Shown here: in pieces, positions 1-13,800 of the stretch
Position numbering within the stretch: the stretch's first letter is position 1
Layout of the letters: every line of letters starts with the position of its first letter
Assembly (NCBI RefSeq): GCF_009901565.1
Contig: NZ_WXEW01000008.1
Coordinates: forward strand, 1 to 64,000
Reading direction: 5' to 3'
Length of the DNA stretch: 64,000 bases
From: Herbidospora solisilvae
GTDB taxonomy: Bacteria; Actinomycetota; Actinomycetes; Streptosporangiales; Streptosporangiaceae
Translations under genes and position numbers: made by a program
Notes under the pieces: model-generated
Told to the model about the DNA's origin: nothing
The model's input: the letters and a program-made list of their open reading frames with translations, nothing else
The model's database searches: none

Positions 1-1424
1 TCGACGCCGTTGGAGCTGGGGCTGCGGCCCTGGTAGAGCAGCTGCAGGTTGCACGGGTCGACCGTCATGGTCTGGTCGGCGCTGGTGCGCAGGAGCTCAC
101 CGTGGCTGATGTCGTTGGTCCAGGTCGCGCCACTGTTGGCCTTGCCCGCGAACGGGTTGGACTCGGTGGTGGCGTTCGGGGTCCACGTGCCGCCCAGGCT
201 GGTGGCGGTGAAGGAGCGGAAGTAGCGGCCCTGCGAGCCGATCGCCTCGACGATCATCAGGTAACGCTGCTGGCCGGCCAGCTTGTAGACCTGGACCGCC
301 TCGAACAGGTTGTTCGTGGTGTCGGTCATGATGGTCTGGTAGCTGGTGCCGAAGCTGCCCGGGAAGTTGCCGATCGGCATGCTGGCCCGGTAGATGCGGC
401 CGTTGTCACCGGCGAAGAACAGGTACATGTTCTGGTCGTCGCCGATGAGCGCCTGGTCGATCGGACCGGTCTGCGAGTTGGAGATGCTGCCCGAGAACAG
501 CGTCTGCGGCGAGGACCAGCCGTTGGCGTTGGTCGGGTTGGAGGAGGTCCGGTAGGAGAACGCCGGGCCACCCCACTGGTAGGCCAGCACCCAGATGCTC
601 TTGGGCGCGAAGTAGAACAACGACGGCGCGACCGTGCCCGAGGTCATCGCGTTCTGGCTCGCCGAGGCCATCTGCGAGTAGTTGGTGAACAGCCCGAAGT
701 TCATCGAACCCCAGCTCGACCCGAAGTCGTGCGTGGTGGCGTACACGAGCTGCTGCCCGTTGTAGGGCGCGACGGTGAAGTCCTTCAGCGACACCCAGCC
801 CGAACGCGGCTGCGCCAGCGCGCCGGTGGACGTCCACCGGTAGGTCGTGGGCAGGTTGCAGCCGCCGGTGGGCGAGGGCGACGGCGAGGGCGACGGGCTG
901 GGGTTGCCGCCGCCGACCTGGACGAGCTGCCACTGCTGGTTGTTGCCGCCCCAGTCGTCGTACTGGACGATGTTGGCGTTGTCGGCCGTGGACGCGCCCT
1001 GCACCTCAAGCGCCTTGTTGCTGTGGCGCGCGATGAAGCGCACGTAGCCGCCCGCGCTGTCGGCCAGGCGCCACTGCTGGTTGGTGCCGTTGCCGTCGCT
1101 CCACTGGATGATCGCCGCGCCGTTGGCGGTGGAGACGCCGGAGACGTCGAGCACCTTGCCGCTGTGGCGGGACTTGATCCGGTAGTAGCCGCCGCCGGAG
1201 TCGACGAACTGCCACTGCTGCTGGTTCTGGTCGTTGCGGGTCCACTGGGTGATGCGGGCGCCGTCGTTGGTCGCCAGGTTGTAGACGTCGAGGGCCTTGC
1301 CGCTGTTGCGGTTGACCAGGACGTACCAGGCGTTGGTGTCGACGGTGGCCGCGTTGGCCGACGGTAAGGCCACGAACAGCGCCGCCACCAGAGCGGCGAT
1401 GACGGCAATGGGTTTGAACTTCAC
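1..1424 (-). CDS. Secreted GH62 alpha-L-arabinofuranosidase with N-terminal CBM13 (partial, 3' end outside window)
   Basis: Removes arabinofuranosyl side chains from arabinoxylan outside the cell. The GTG start at 1424 follows a GGAG ribosome site and gives a signal peptide ending near residue 26 (SANA-ATVDT). Residues ~27-170 are a ricin-type beta-trefoil with three QxW repeats (QQQWQF, NQQWRL, NQQWQL). A PSPSPS linker follows (~174-186), then the GH62 five-bladed propeller from ~188. The GH62 motifs seen are LKDF (putative base Asp, about residue 215), GPIDQ and FEAVQVYK (putative acid Glu). The reading frame is open to base 1, so the C-terminus is missing. It lies 14 nt after the xylanase stop and is the last visible gene of the operon. 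The lectin half is nearly identical to that of the GH43 gene, which suggests module duplication. Confidence 0.9.
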   Translation of the reverse strand, partial: MKFKPIAVIAALVAALFVALPSANAATVDTNAWYVLVNRNSGKALDVYNLATNDGARITQWTRNDQNQQQWQFVDSGGGYYRIKSRHSGKVLDVSGVSTANGAAIIQWSDGNGTNQQWRLADSAGGYVRFIARHSNKALEVQGASTADNANIVQYDDWGGNNQQWQLVQVGGGNPSPSPSPSPSPTGGCNLPTTYRWTSTGALAQPRSGWVSLKDFTVAPYNGQQLVYATTHDFGSSWGSMNFGLFTNYSQMASASQNAMTSGTVAPSLFYFAPKSIWVLAYQWGGPAFSYRTSSNPTNANGWSSPQTLFSGSISNSQTGPIDQALIGDDQNMYLFFAGDNGRIYRASMPIGNFPGSFGTSYQTIMTDTTNNLFEAVQVYKLAGQQRYLMIVEAIGSQGRYFRSFTATSLGGTWTPNATTESNPFAGKANSGATWTNDISHGELLRTSADQTMTVDPCNLQLLYQGRSPSSNGV

Positions 1425-1438
1425 TCTTTACTCCGATT

Positions 1439-5033
<3,595 letters not shown>

Positions 5034-5037
<4 letters not shown>

Positions 5038-7730
5038 AGGAACCTCCAGAGGTTGTTGGCCGAGCCGTTGTCGTCCGAGAGCACGACTTGTGCGCCCTGC
5101 GCCGTCCCGCTGAGGCCGAGGACCCGGCCGCCGTTGGCGCACTGGATGCGGAAGGCGGCGTTGGACCCGTACCGCAGGCGCCAGCGGTGGTCGCTGGTGC
5201 CGTTGTCGGCCCACTGCACGACGCGGGAGCCGGCGGCGGTGGCGGCGTTCTCCACGCCGAGCACCTTCTGGCTGTTGGAGTTGCGCAGGCGCAGGTAGCC
5301 GCCGGTGTCGACGATCGCCGTCCACAGGTGGTCGGCGGTGCCGGTGTCGCCCCACTGCACGACGAGCGCGCCGTCGGCGGTGGACATGTTCGTGACGCCC
5401 AGGACCATGCCGGTGCCGACGTTCTGGATGCGCCGCGCGCCGTTCGGCACGAACCGCCACAGGTTGTCGCCGCTGCCGTTGTCGGAGTCCTGGACGGCCT
5501 GCGCGCCGTTGGCCGTGGAGCCGTTCTGGGTGCCGAGCAGCTTGGAGCTGTTCACGTTGCGGATCTTGACCGCGCCGTCGCCGTTGTCGGTGATCGTCCA
5601 GCGGTGGTCGGCGGTGCCGTTGTCGGCCCACTGGAGCACGCGGGCGTTGTCGGCCGTCGACATGTTCTCGACGCCCAGCACCTTGTTGCTGTTGACGTTG
5701 CGGAAGCGCAGGGCGTTGCCGTCGACGATGGGCACCCAGTCGTGGTCGGCGGTGCCGTTGTCGGTCCACTGCAACGCGAGGCCGCCGTCGGCGGTGGACA
5801 TGTTCTGGATGCCGAGCGCCAGGCCGCTGGCCGCGTTGATCAGGCGGAAGCTGGCCGAGCCGCCGCCACCCCCGCCGCTGGTGGCGAAGTAGACGACGTA
5901 GTTGTGGTTGTGCGCGTCGTAGAACGGGCCGAGGTTGATCGAGCCGTTGGCGGTGAACGCCAGCGACGACGTGCTCGTGCGGGTGATCGTCGAGGGGGTC
6001 AGGGCCGGGGCCGCCGACAGGGAGGTGTTGCCGTAGTTGCCCGACAACACGACCGGGCCGTACACGATCGCCTGGAGGTTCGGGTTGTCGTTGGCGGCCT
6101 TCATGACCACGCGCATCGGGAGCTGCACGGTCACGGTGTCGCCCGAGGTCCAGGTGCGGGTCAGGGCCGCGTAGGTGCCCGGGGTGGTGGTGATGTTCTG
6201 CTGCACCCCGTTGACGCTGATCGTCGCGCCCAGGGTCCAGCCCGGGATGCGGATCTGCATCGTCCACGAGCCGCTCACGTTGCCGGTGACCTGCAACGAC
6301 GTGGTGTCGGTGACCGGGTAGGAGGTGGTCTGGGTGACCGTGATGCCGCGCTGCGACCAGTTGAGCGTCGAGGGCTGGAACAGGTTCACGAACAGCGTGG
6401 TGCCGTTGTGGAAGTAGATCGAGTCCATCAGCTTGGTGTTGGTCTCGATGCCGGTGCCCTGGCAGCACCACATGGAGTTGTAGTCGGTGCTCCAGGTGCC
6501 GCCGCCCCAGGCCGGGCCGACGCCGCGCCGCCCGCCGGGGTTGAGCGGGGTGAAGTAGGTGACGTGGCCGCGTGCGTCGGCCGGGTTCTGCTGCCCGATC
6601 AGGTGATTGATCAGCGCGTTCTCGTAGAAGTCGAAGTAGTCGGCCCGCGACGGGTTGAGCTGCCAGAGCTCCCGGGTGAGCTTGAGCATGTTGTAGGTGT
6701 TGCACGCCTCCCCGGTGTCGCGGCTCAGGTAGCCGGCGATGGCGTTGGGGGCGCGGAAGTGCTCGGCCTGGCTGTTGGAGCCGTTGACGTAGCTGTGCGC
6801 GTTGACGGTCATGGTCCAGGCGTTGGACGCGATGTCGCGGTAACGCGTCGTGCCGGTGGCCTTGTACTCGCGGGCCGCGCCGATCCACTTGGGCACCTGC
6901 GTGTTGGCGTGCAGGCCGTTGAGCTGGTCCTGGTTGTTGGCCAGCGGGTTGAAGACGGCGGCGTGGTCGAACCGCTGGGCGGTGGCCAGCCAGCGGGAGT
7001 CGCCGGTCATCTGGTAGATGTCGGTCAGCACGGCGTTCATGCCGCCGAACTCGGTGCCGAGCATCGACTGCATCTGGCTCGACGACAACCGCGCGGTCCG
7101 GGTGTCGACCCAGCCGGCCAGGTTCAGCAGCACCGTCCTGGCCTCGGTGTTGCCGATCAGCCGCCACACGTCCAGCAGCCCGGCGAGCGTCTTGTGGATG
7201 CAGTAGTAGGGCACGTTGCCGTTCGACAGCGTGCGGTTCTCCACCGCGGTGATGTCCGACTCGGGGAAGCCCGACAGGTAGCCGTTGGACGCCTGGCACT
7301 TGGCCAGCTCGGCGACCATGTAGTTGGCCTTGTCCCGGCAGGTCGTGTCGCCGAGCACGGCGTAGGCCTGCGCCCAGGCGGTCAGGAAGTGGCCCTGCAT
7401 GTGGGAGCGGAAGGGGAAGTTCGGGGCGTCCCACCCGCCGTTGGACGCGGCCCCGTTCGTGGATCGGCCGTGGTTGGCGCGGAAGACGTACAGCAACCGG
7501 TCGACGTCGACGAACCGCAGGTAGGCGAGGGTACGGTTCTGGTTGTCGAGCCAGCGGCCGGAGGTGAGCCGCACCTGGCCGAGGTCGAATTCGTAGGCGG
7601 ACACGCCGATGTCGGCGCGCGCCCAGGGAAGTGCGGCCTGGGCGGCGGAGGCACCGATCACCTGGCCGGCGGCCGAGAACGCGACGGTCGCGCCCGCGGC
7701 CTGGAAGAGCTGGCGACGGCTCAAGGACAT
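5034..7730 (-). CDS. Tat-exported GH127 beta-L-arabinofuranosidase (DUF1680) with C-terminal ricin-type lectin repeats
   Basis: Predicted to release beta-L-arabinofuranose. The ATG at 7730 is chosen over an upstream in-frame codon (7793) because GAGGAG sits 7-8 nt before it and the protein then begins MSLSRRQLF, a twin-arginine type signal, with cleavage near AQA. 898 aa: GH127 catalytic part to ~610, Gly-rich hinge (~GGGGGG), then at least five QxW-like repeats (DHDW, DHRW, DNLW, DHLW) that form two lectin-like domains. The family zinc site is complete: E341 and C343 in GEACNTYN, and C422/C423 in MWCCQG. In characterised GH127 enzymes the first Cys of that pair is the nucleophile. It is the first gene of the operon, downstream of LacI-type palindromes. 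Confidence 0.93.
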
Positions 7731-7834
7731 GGGGGAGCTCCTCGGGTATGGGGTGAGACGACCGGCGGGTTGGTGGTCCTCACAACCGGTCATCGGCTTT
7801 CACCTGGTCAGGCCGGGTGACGGCCGGTGAATTC

Positions 7835-7848
7835 TGTTAGCGATAACA
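7835..7848. promoter_or_regulatory. Putative LacI-family operator 1, TGTTAGCGATAACA
   Basis: A 14-bp near-palindrome (TGTTA-GCGA-TAACA) about 105 bp upstream of the GH127 start. The exact reverse complement occurs again at 8233-8246. GTTAxCGxTAAC is a common half-site pattern for actinobacterial LacI regulators, and a LacI gene follows at 8636. It most likely controls the arabinoxylan operon; this is inference from position and symmetry. Confidence 0.65.
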
Positions 7849-7895
7849 TTCAGCGCCGGAAAGCGCCCGGCGGAATATTGCCGTTCGTGCGGTGC

Positions 7896-8162
7896 TCAGA
7901 CGGGGAAGCGCCTGCACCGGTGGGGTGCGAACGTGGCCGGCGCGGCCGCGTCGCGCTCGGGGACCGTCTCGGGGCCGGCCTCGGCGGCGGCCTGGTGTGC
8001 GTCCGCCGAGTCGCCCCGCCTGTCTGTGGCGGGGGTGGCGCGGACATAACCGCCGTTCGGCGGGGTGGTCGCCGGGACGCCGGCCTTGCGGGCGTGGACG
8101 ACGGCGAGGACGGGGGTTCGTCGGGAAGAGGGCGCGATGGTCAGGATCGCGGTGGGGAGCAT
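7896..8162 (-). CDS. Possible small hypothetical protein (88 aa) between the two operators
   Basis: An ATG-initiated frame of 88 codons with AAGGA six bases before the start and operator 2 about 70 bp upstream on the same strand. The first ~50 residues have GC-rich third positions as expected of coding DNA here; the C-terminal part is Ala/Pro/Glu-rich and lacks any recognisable motif. It has no signal peptide or membrane segment. It could be a short regulated gene, a leader ORF of the GH operon, or a decayed remnant. The rest of the 905-bp interval 7731-8635 holds only the operators listed here. Confidence 0.28.
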   Translation of the reverse strand: MLPTAILTIAPSSRRTPVLAVVHARKAGVPATTPPNGGYVRATPATDRRGDSADAHQAAAEAGPETVPERDAAAPATFAPHRCRRFPV

Positions 8163-8232
8163 GCCGGTTCCTTGGGGGGTGAGGAGTCAGCAGGTAGGGC
8201 GGTCGGGACGACGCAGATGATCACTGAAAATC

Positions 8233-8246
8233 TGTTATCGCTAACA
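8233..8246. promoter_or_regulatory. Putative LacI-family operator 2, TGTTATCGCTAACA
   Basis: Exact reverse complement of the 14-mer at 7835-7848, 398 bp away. The flanks are also similar (tct before and ttc after the 14-mer in both). Paired sites at this distance would allow DNA looping by a dimer-of-dimers repressor; alternatively this copy controls a second leftward promoter. Confidence 0.65.
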
Positions 8247-8427
8247 TTCGTGATCTCAGAGATCCATGGTCTGCTCCTGCGGGGGTTCGCGGGTCGCCTG
8301 AGTACACCCAACTGCCGATTCGGCGTCAACAGTGCCGCCACCCTCGCTGAGCTGGGCATTACCGGCAAGACAGCGCCCGGCCTGCTCATTCGCCCCGAGG
8401 GGGGCCGCACCTTTCGGTCCGTGCATG

Positions 8428-8546
8428 TGAAAATTTCATAGAAGTTACCAGTTGGCAACCGTAGATTTCCGCGAGGGTTCGGACGGATGTCAGGGAGGGT
8501 CCGGGCAGGTCGCTAAAAAGTTTCAGACAAATTGCGAAAAGTTTCG
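8428..8546. promoter_or_regulatory. Cluster of GAAA-N(1-2)-TTTC palindromes upstream of the LacI gene
   Basis: Three related sites: TGAAAATTTCA (8428-8438, perfect), AAAAAGTTTC (8515-8524, imperfect) and CGAAAAGTTTCG (8535-8546, CGAAA-AG-TTTCG). The GAAAnTTTC form is typical of LacI-family operators of sugar regulons in actinobacteria. They lie 90-210 bp before the regulator start and may serve autoregulation or a second regulator. A weaker GTTACC-AGTT-GGCAAC symmetry is at 8444-8459. Confidence 0.45.
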
Positions 8547-8623
8547 GCCGCCGGGCCGCGCCGCGATGGGAACGGTTGGCGCCAGCAGCGCAAACGACGC
8601 CGCGTGACGTCCGAAAACACCCA

Positions 8624-8629
8624 TAGAAT
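8624..8629 (+). promoter_or_regulatory. Possible -10 hexamer TAGAAT of a leaderless lacI-type transcript
   Basis: TAGAAT ends six bases before the ATG at 8636, and no Shine-Dalgarno sequence is visible. This spacing is the usual one for leaderless mRNAs in actinobacteria. No convincing -35 box is seen at standard spacing (only TGAC at 8605-8608). Confidence 0.35.
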
Positions 8630-8635
8630 TCCGCT

Positions 8636-9679
8636 ATGACCTCGACCGACGATGCCCCCCACGCCGGTCCGGCGTCCTCCGAAGCCCTGACTCTCTCACA
8701 ACTCGCCGAGATGGCCGGCGTCTCGGTCGCCACCGTCTCCAAAGTCGTCAACGGACGGTCCGAGGTCGGCTCCGACACCCGGGCGTTGGTCGAGGGCCTC
8801 ATCAGGGAACACGGGTTCCGGCGGCAGCGCCGCCGGGTGAAGCCCGCCGGCCTGATCGAGCTCGTCTTCCACGAACTGGCGGGCGACTATCCGATAGAGA
8901 TCGTCAAGGGCGTGAAGTCGGTGGCCGGGCAACACGGCCTGAGCGTGGTGGTCTCCGAGCTCGGCGGCCGGCACGTCCCCGGTCAGCAGTGGATCCAGGA
9001 CGTGCTCAGCCGCCGTCCCGCCGGAGTCATCACGGTCTTCTCCGGGCCGACCGAGGAACAGCGTGTGCTGCTCGCGACCCGTGAGGTCCCGCTGGTCGTG
9101 CTCGACCCGGCCGGAGACCCCGGCCGGGGGGTGCCGTCGGTGGGCGCCACCAACTGGAGCGGCGGGCTTGAGGCCACCCGCCACCTCCTCGAACTGGGGC
9201 ACCGGCGGATCGCCATGATCACCGGCCCCGGCTTCGCCCTCTCCAGCCGGGCCCGCCTCGACGGCTACCGCGCCGCCCTCGACGCCGCCGGAGTGCCCGT
9301 CGATCCCGACCTGATCTGCCATGGCGACTTCCAGGTCGAGGACGGCGTCGTGCACACCGAGCGGCTGATGGAGCTGCCGCAGCCGCCCACCGCGATCTTC
9401 ACCGCCAACGACGGGCAGGCGATCGGCGTCTACCACGCCGCCCACCGGCTGGGCCTGCGCATCCCCGACGACCTCAGCGTGGTCGGTTTCGACGACATGC
9501 CTCCGTGGAGGTGGGCCATCCCGCCGCTCACGACCGTGCGCCAGCCGTTGACCGAGATGGCGGCGACGGCGGCGCTCATGCTGATCCACCTCGCCGAGGG
9601 GGAGCCCCTCCTCCAGCGGCGGGTGGAACTCGGCACCGAACTGGTGGTCCGGGGGAGCACCGCCCCGCGCCGGGGCTGA
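8636..9679 (+). CDS. LacI-family transcriptional regulator
   Basis: 347 aa. The N-terminal LacI helix-turn-helix lies at ~18-40 (TLSQLAEMAGVSVATVSKVVN), with hinge region to ~70. A periplasmic-binding-protein-like sensor domain follows (~75-345); it includes the typical GATNWSGGLEATRHLLELGHRRIAMI segment region and the VVGFDDMP motif. It presumably represses the divergently placed GH127-GH43-GH10-GH62 operon and is released by an arabinose- or xylose-derived ligand; the ligand is inference. It is convergent with the MBL-fold gene (7 nt between stops). Confidence 0.93.
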   Translation: MTSTDDAPHAGPASSEALTLSQLAEMAGVSVATVSKVVNGRSEVGSDTRALVEGLIREHGFRRQRRRVKPAGLIELVFHELAGDYPIEIVKGVKSVAGQHGLSVVVSELGGRHVPGQQWIQDVLSRRPAGVITVFSGPTEEQRVLLATREVPLVVLDPAGDPGRGVPSVGATNWSGGLEATRHLLELGHRRIAMITGPGFALSSRARLDGYRAALDAAGVPVDPDLICHGDFQVEDGVVHTERLMELPQPPTAIFTANDGQAIGVYHAAHRLGLRIPDDLSVVGFDDMPPWRWAIPPLTTVRQPLTEMAATAALMLIHLAEGEPLLQRRVELGTELVVRGSTAPRRG

Positions 9680-9686
9680 GCACACG

Positions 9687-10499
9687 TCACTTCCGCAACG
9701 ACGACCAGGCGCCGTGGCCGGCCACGCGGAGCACGGCCGACAGGCCGGCCTCGTCGAAGGCGGTCTCCACCTCGGCCCGGCCCTCGGTGAAGTGCGTCCA
9801 CCCGTCGTAGTGGGCGGGGATCACCACGTCGACGTCCAGCACGGCGGCGGTCGCGGCGACCCGCCGGGCGTCCATCGACACCGGGCGTTCCCGGAACTTG
9901 CCCGTCACCCGCGCCGCCCCCGCGTTCAGCACCGCGGCGTCGATCTCCGGCACGCGGCGGGCGATCTCGCCCACGGTGCGCATCGAGGCGTTGTCGCCGC
10001 TCACGTAGACCGTCGGCAGGCCCCGGCCCGACAACACGAAGCCGGTCACCTCGCAGTTGACGAAGCCGTCGGCGTCGCGTTCGCCGTCCTCCGGGCCGTG
10101 GACGGCCGGCACCGCCAGCACGAACAGGTCGCCGCCGCCGTCGGGACGCGGCACGGTGAAGGTCGTCCAGGGCGCGAGGCCGGTCGCGCCCAGCCGGGCG
10201 GCGGCGCCCGGCGTCGTCAGCGTGAGGACCGCCTCGGAGGCGAAGGCGCGGCCCCGGTCGTCAAGGTTGTCAGGATGCGCGTCATGGCTGACCAGCACCA
10301 TGTCGACGAAACCCAGTCCCGTCTCATCGACCACAGGGGGAAGGGTTTTGGTCAGGTAGCCGTGCGGTCCGGGAGCGTCGAAAGTGGGATCCACGACTAT
10401 CCGCAGGCCACCCATGTCGATGACGGTCGTGGGACCGCCCAGAACCGTCGCCGCGCACTCTTGCCTCGGCAGGTTCTGCTCATTACCTCGCTCGCTCAC
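9687..10499 (-). CDS. MBL-fold metal-dependent hydrolase
   Basis: About 270 aa, cytosolic, no signal peptide. The metallo-beta-lactamase fold is supported by VIDMGGLRIVVDPTFD near the N-terminus, the metal motif SHDAHPDN (HxHxDN, so the usual last His of HxHxDH is Asn), then GDN, and PAHYDGW near the C-terminus. These features match UlaG-like/L-ascorbate-lactonase-like MBL proteins of unknown substrate. The GTG at 10499 is my preferred start; another GTG at 10544 is in frame, and neither has a clear ribosome site. Convergent with the LacI gene. Confidence 0.8.
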   Translation of the reverse strand: MSERGNEQNLPRQECAATVLGGPTTVIDMGGLRIVVDPTFDAPGPHGYLTKTLPPVVDETGLGFVDMVLVSHDAHPDNLDDRGRAFASEAVLTLTTPGAAARLGATGLAPWTTFTVPRPDGGGDLFVLAVPAVHGPEDGERDADGFVNCEVTGFVLSGRGLPTVYVSGDNASMRTVGEIARRVPEIDAAVLNAGAARVTGKFRERPVSMDARRVAATAAVLDVDVVIPAHYDGWTHFTEGRAEVETAFDEAGLSAVLRVAGHGAWSSLRK

Positions 10500-10829
10500 G
10501 GTCCAATGCTGCCGGTCGGCGCGTCCCCCCAGCGGCCGACACACCGCCCTGGTCGACCACCGAACCGCAGGTGGAAGGCCATTTATCAGCTAAAGCGCGC
10601 GGCGTCCCAATCTGGACAGCCCACTTGGCAATATCTCATCTAGCGGGACAAATAAGAGCTAACTAAACTCCCTGACAGATCGGAACGTTCTAAGCCGAAC
10701 GGTCCGGTTATCGTCAACCAACCGGGGAGGGTTGCAGCCCTTTTGCGCGTCCATTTTCGGACGCTGCCCGGGGGGTGGCGCGATTCCTCCTTGTGCGGTG
10801 ACGAGTCCCCCAGCACCCATGGAGGTTTC
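10500..10829. other. Intergenic region upstream of the subtilase
   Basis: About 330 bp with lower GC around 10600-10720. I see an 8-bp palindrome GAACGTTC at 10683-10690, close to the related half-sites GAACGG and CCGGTT, which could be a regulator site. There is no clear riboswitch and no convincing ORF. The GGAGG at 10821-10825 fixes the start of the next gene. Confidence 0.4.
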
Positions 10830-13800
10830 GTGTCAAGGTTAAGACTGACCGTCGCCACGGCCGCCGCAGTCGGCCTGGTGGCTGCGTTGGTCCCGGCGGG
10901 TTCGGCGATCGCCGAACCCACCCCGACTCCCACGCCCTCGTTCACCGCCGTCCCGCTGACCGACCCCGAGGTGGTCACCGGGGCCAAGTCGCTGACCGGC
11001 CAGCTCGCCAAGAGCGACGAAGCGCTGCTCAAGGCGACCTCGACGAAACCGGTGAACGTCGTCGTCAAGCTCGACTACGACTCGCTCGCCGCCTACAAGG
11101 GCGGGGTCAGCGGATACGCCGCGACCAGCCCCAGCGCCACCGGCAAGGGGCTCGACCCCGAGAGCGCCGCGGCCGAGAAGTACGTGAAGCACATCGAGGG
11201 CATCGAGAACAAGTTCCTGGCCGCGCTGCCGGGCGAGGTCGCGGGAGCCAAGGTCGGCCAGAAGCTCCGCACCGTCTACGGCGGCGTCGCGCTGACCGTC
11301 CCGGAGAACGAGGCCAAGGACCTGCTGAAGCTGCCCGGTGTGGCGGCCGTGCAGCGGGACGGCCTGGAGCAGCCGCTGTCGACCGACGAGAGCGAGGCCA
11401 TCGACGCCACGCCGGTCTACAACAGCCTCGGCGGTGCGCCGAATTCGGGCAAGGGCGTCATCGTCGGCATCCTCGACTCAGGCCTCTGGCCGGAGCACCC
11501 CATGATGGCCGACACGCCCGGCCTCCCGACGCCCCCGGCCAAGGCCGACGGCACCCCGCGGACCTGTGACTTCGGCGACAACCCGCTGACCCCGGCGGCC
11601 GACGTCTTCGTCTGCAACAACAAGCTGATCGGCGGCCAGCCGTTCCTGGACACGTACAACCTCGTGGTCGGCGGCGACGTCTACCCCGACTCGGCGCGTG
11701 ACTCCAACGGCCACGGCACCCACACCGCCACCACCGCCGCCGGCGGCCCGGTCGCGGACGCCAACCCGCTCGGCATCTCCCGCGGCGCGACCCACGGCAT
11801 CGCCCCGGCCGCGCACGTCTCCGTCTACAAGGTCTGCGGCGCCGAGGGCTGCTACCAGACCGACTCGGCCGCGGCCGTCGGCCAGGCCATCCTCGACGGC
11901 GTCGACGTGATCAACTTCTCGATCTCCGGTGGCGCGAACCCGTACACCGACCCGGTCGAGCTCGCGTTCCTCGACGCCTACGCCGCGGGCGTGTTCGTCG
12001 CCGCCTCGGCCGGCAACGCCGGTCCCGGCGCGGCCACGACCGACCACCGCTCGCCGTGGGTGACCACCGTCGCGGCCAACACCCAGAAGCGCACCTTCGA
12101 GTCCACCATCACCTTCAGCGGTGGCGGCCCGACCATCAAGGGCGCCTCGATCACCGCCGGCGTCCCCTCGGCGACCCCCGTGGTGCTGGCCTCGGCGCCG
12201 CCGTACAGCGACGCGCTCTGCCTCACCCCCGCGCCTCCCGGCCTGTTCAGCGGGAAGATCGTGGCGTGTGAGCGCGGCCCGAACCGGGTGCTCAAGGGCT
12301 TCAACGTGAAGCAGGGCGGCGCGGTCGGCATGATCCTTTACAACAGCACGCCGCTCGACATCATGACCGACAACCACTGGCTGCCGACCGTCCACATCGA
12401 CAAGCCGGCGACCGACGTCCTGCTCGCCCACCTCGCCGCCACTCCGGGGGCGACGGCGACCTTCACGCAGGGCACCAAGACCAACTGGCAGCGCGACGTC
12501 ATCACCACGTTCTCCTCGCGCGGCCCCGGCGGCGACTTCCTCAAGCCCGACGTCACCGCGCCCGGTCTGCACATCCTCGCCGGTCACACCCCGACCCCCG
12601 AGTCCCCGCTGGAGGGCCCGCCCGGGAACCTCTACCAGGTGATCGCCGGCACCTCGATGTCGTCCCCGCACGTCGCGGGCGCGGCGGCGCTGGTGTTCGC
12701 GGCCAACCCCGGCTGGACCCCCGGCCAGGTCAAGTCGGCCCTGGAGACCACCGCCCGCACCAACGTCACCAAGCAGGACCGGGTCACCCCGGCCGACCCG
12801 TTCGACATGGGCGGCGGTCGCATCGACCTGAGCCAGGCGTACAACTCGGTGCTGACCATCGACGAGAGCGCGGCCGACTTCGCGATCTCCGCCGACGACC
12901 CGCTGAACCGCATCGACCTGAACATCCCGTCGGTGAACGCGCCCACGATGCCGGGCCAGATCACCACCACGCGCACCGTCAAGAACGTCACGGGCGAAGA
13001 GGTCGAGTACACCTCGCGCGGCAAGACCACCACCGCCGGCACGCACATCACCGTCACGCCGGAGCGTTTCACCGTCCCCGCGGGCGGCACCAAGGAGCTG
13101 ACCATCACGATCAGCGCCCCCGACGTCCCGGACGGCCAGTACTTCGGTGAGATCGACCTCCGCCAGGAGGACGGCAACAAGGACCACCGCATCCCGGTGG
13201 CCTTCTACCGCCAGGAGGGCGCGATCCCGGTCGACCAGACCTGCGCCCCCTCGACCATCGCCAAGAACGCCGAGTCGACCTGCACCGTCACCGTCTCGAA
13301 CGGCACCCTGAACGACACCGAGGTCACCGCCACCAGCGTGCTCGACGGCCGCCTGCGGCTGAACAGCGTGACCGGCGCGACCCAGGTGAACAGCCAGGAG
13401 GCCACGGTCACCACCACGCTCGACGGCCGCCAGCCCGACGCGCCGGTGATCACCCCGGGCGGTCTGTTCGGCTACCTCCCGCTCGACGCCTTCGGCACCG
13501 CCCCGACGCCGGTCGGCGACGAGCAGGCCGTGAACTACAACGTCCCGGCCTACCGGTTCGCCGGTCAGACGTTCACCCGGATCGGCATCACGTCCAACGG
13601 CTACCTCGTGGCCGGCGGCACCAACGGCTCGGCGGACATCCAGTTCAGCCCGCAGACGCTGCCCGACGACACCCGCCCGAACGGCGTGCTCGCGCCGTTC
13701 TGGACCGACCTCGACGGCACCGGCGCCCCCGGTGTCTACGCGACCACGCTGACCGACGGCGTGTCCGACTGGATCGTGGTCGAGTGGCGCCTGCGCCTCT

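Noticed and set aside
5088-7820. 910-codon plus-strand frame antisense to the GH127 gene
   Set aside because: It is the mirror of a well-supported GH127 gene; its composition is Val/Gly/Arg/His-rich as expected of an antisense frame in high-GC DNA, with no motif.
7827-8441. 204-codon plus-strand frame over the operator region
   Set aside because: Starts within operator 1, runs over operator 2 and lacks coding bias and a ribosome site.
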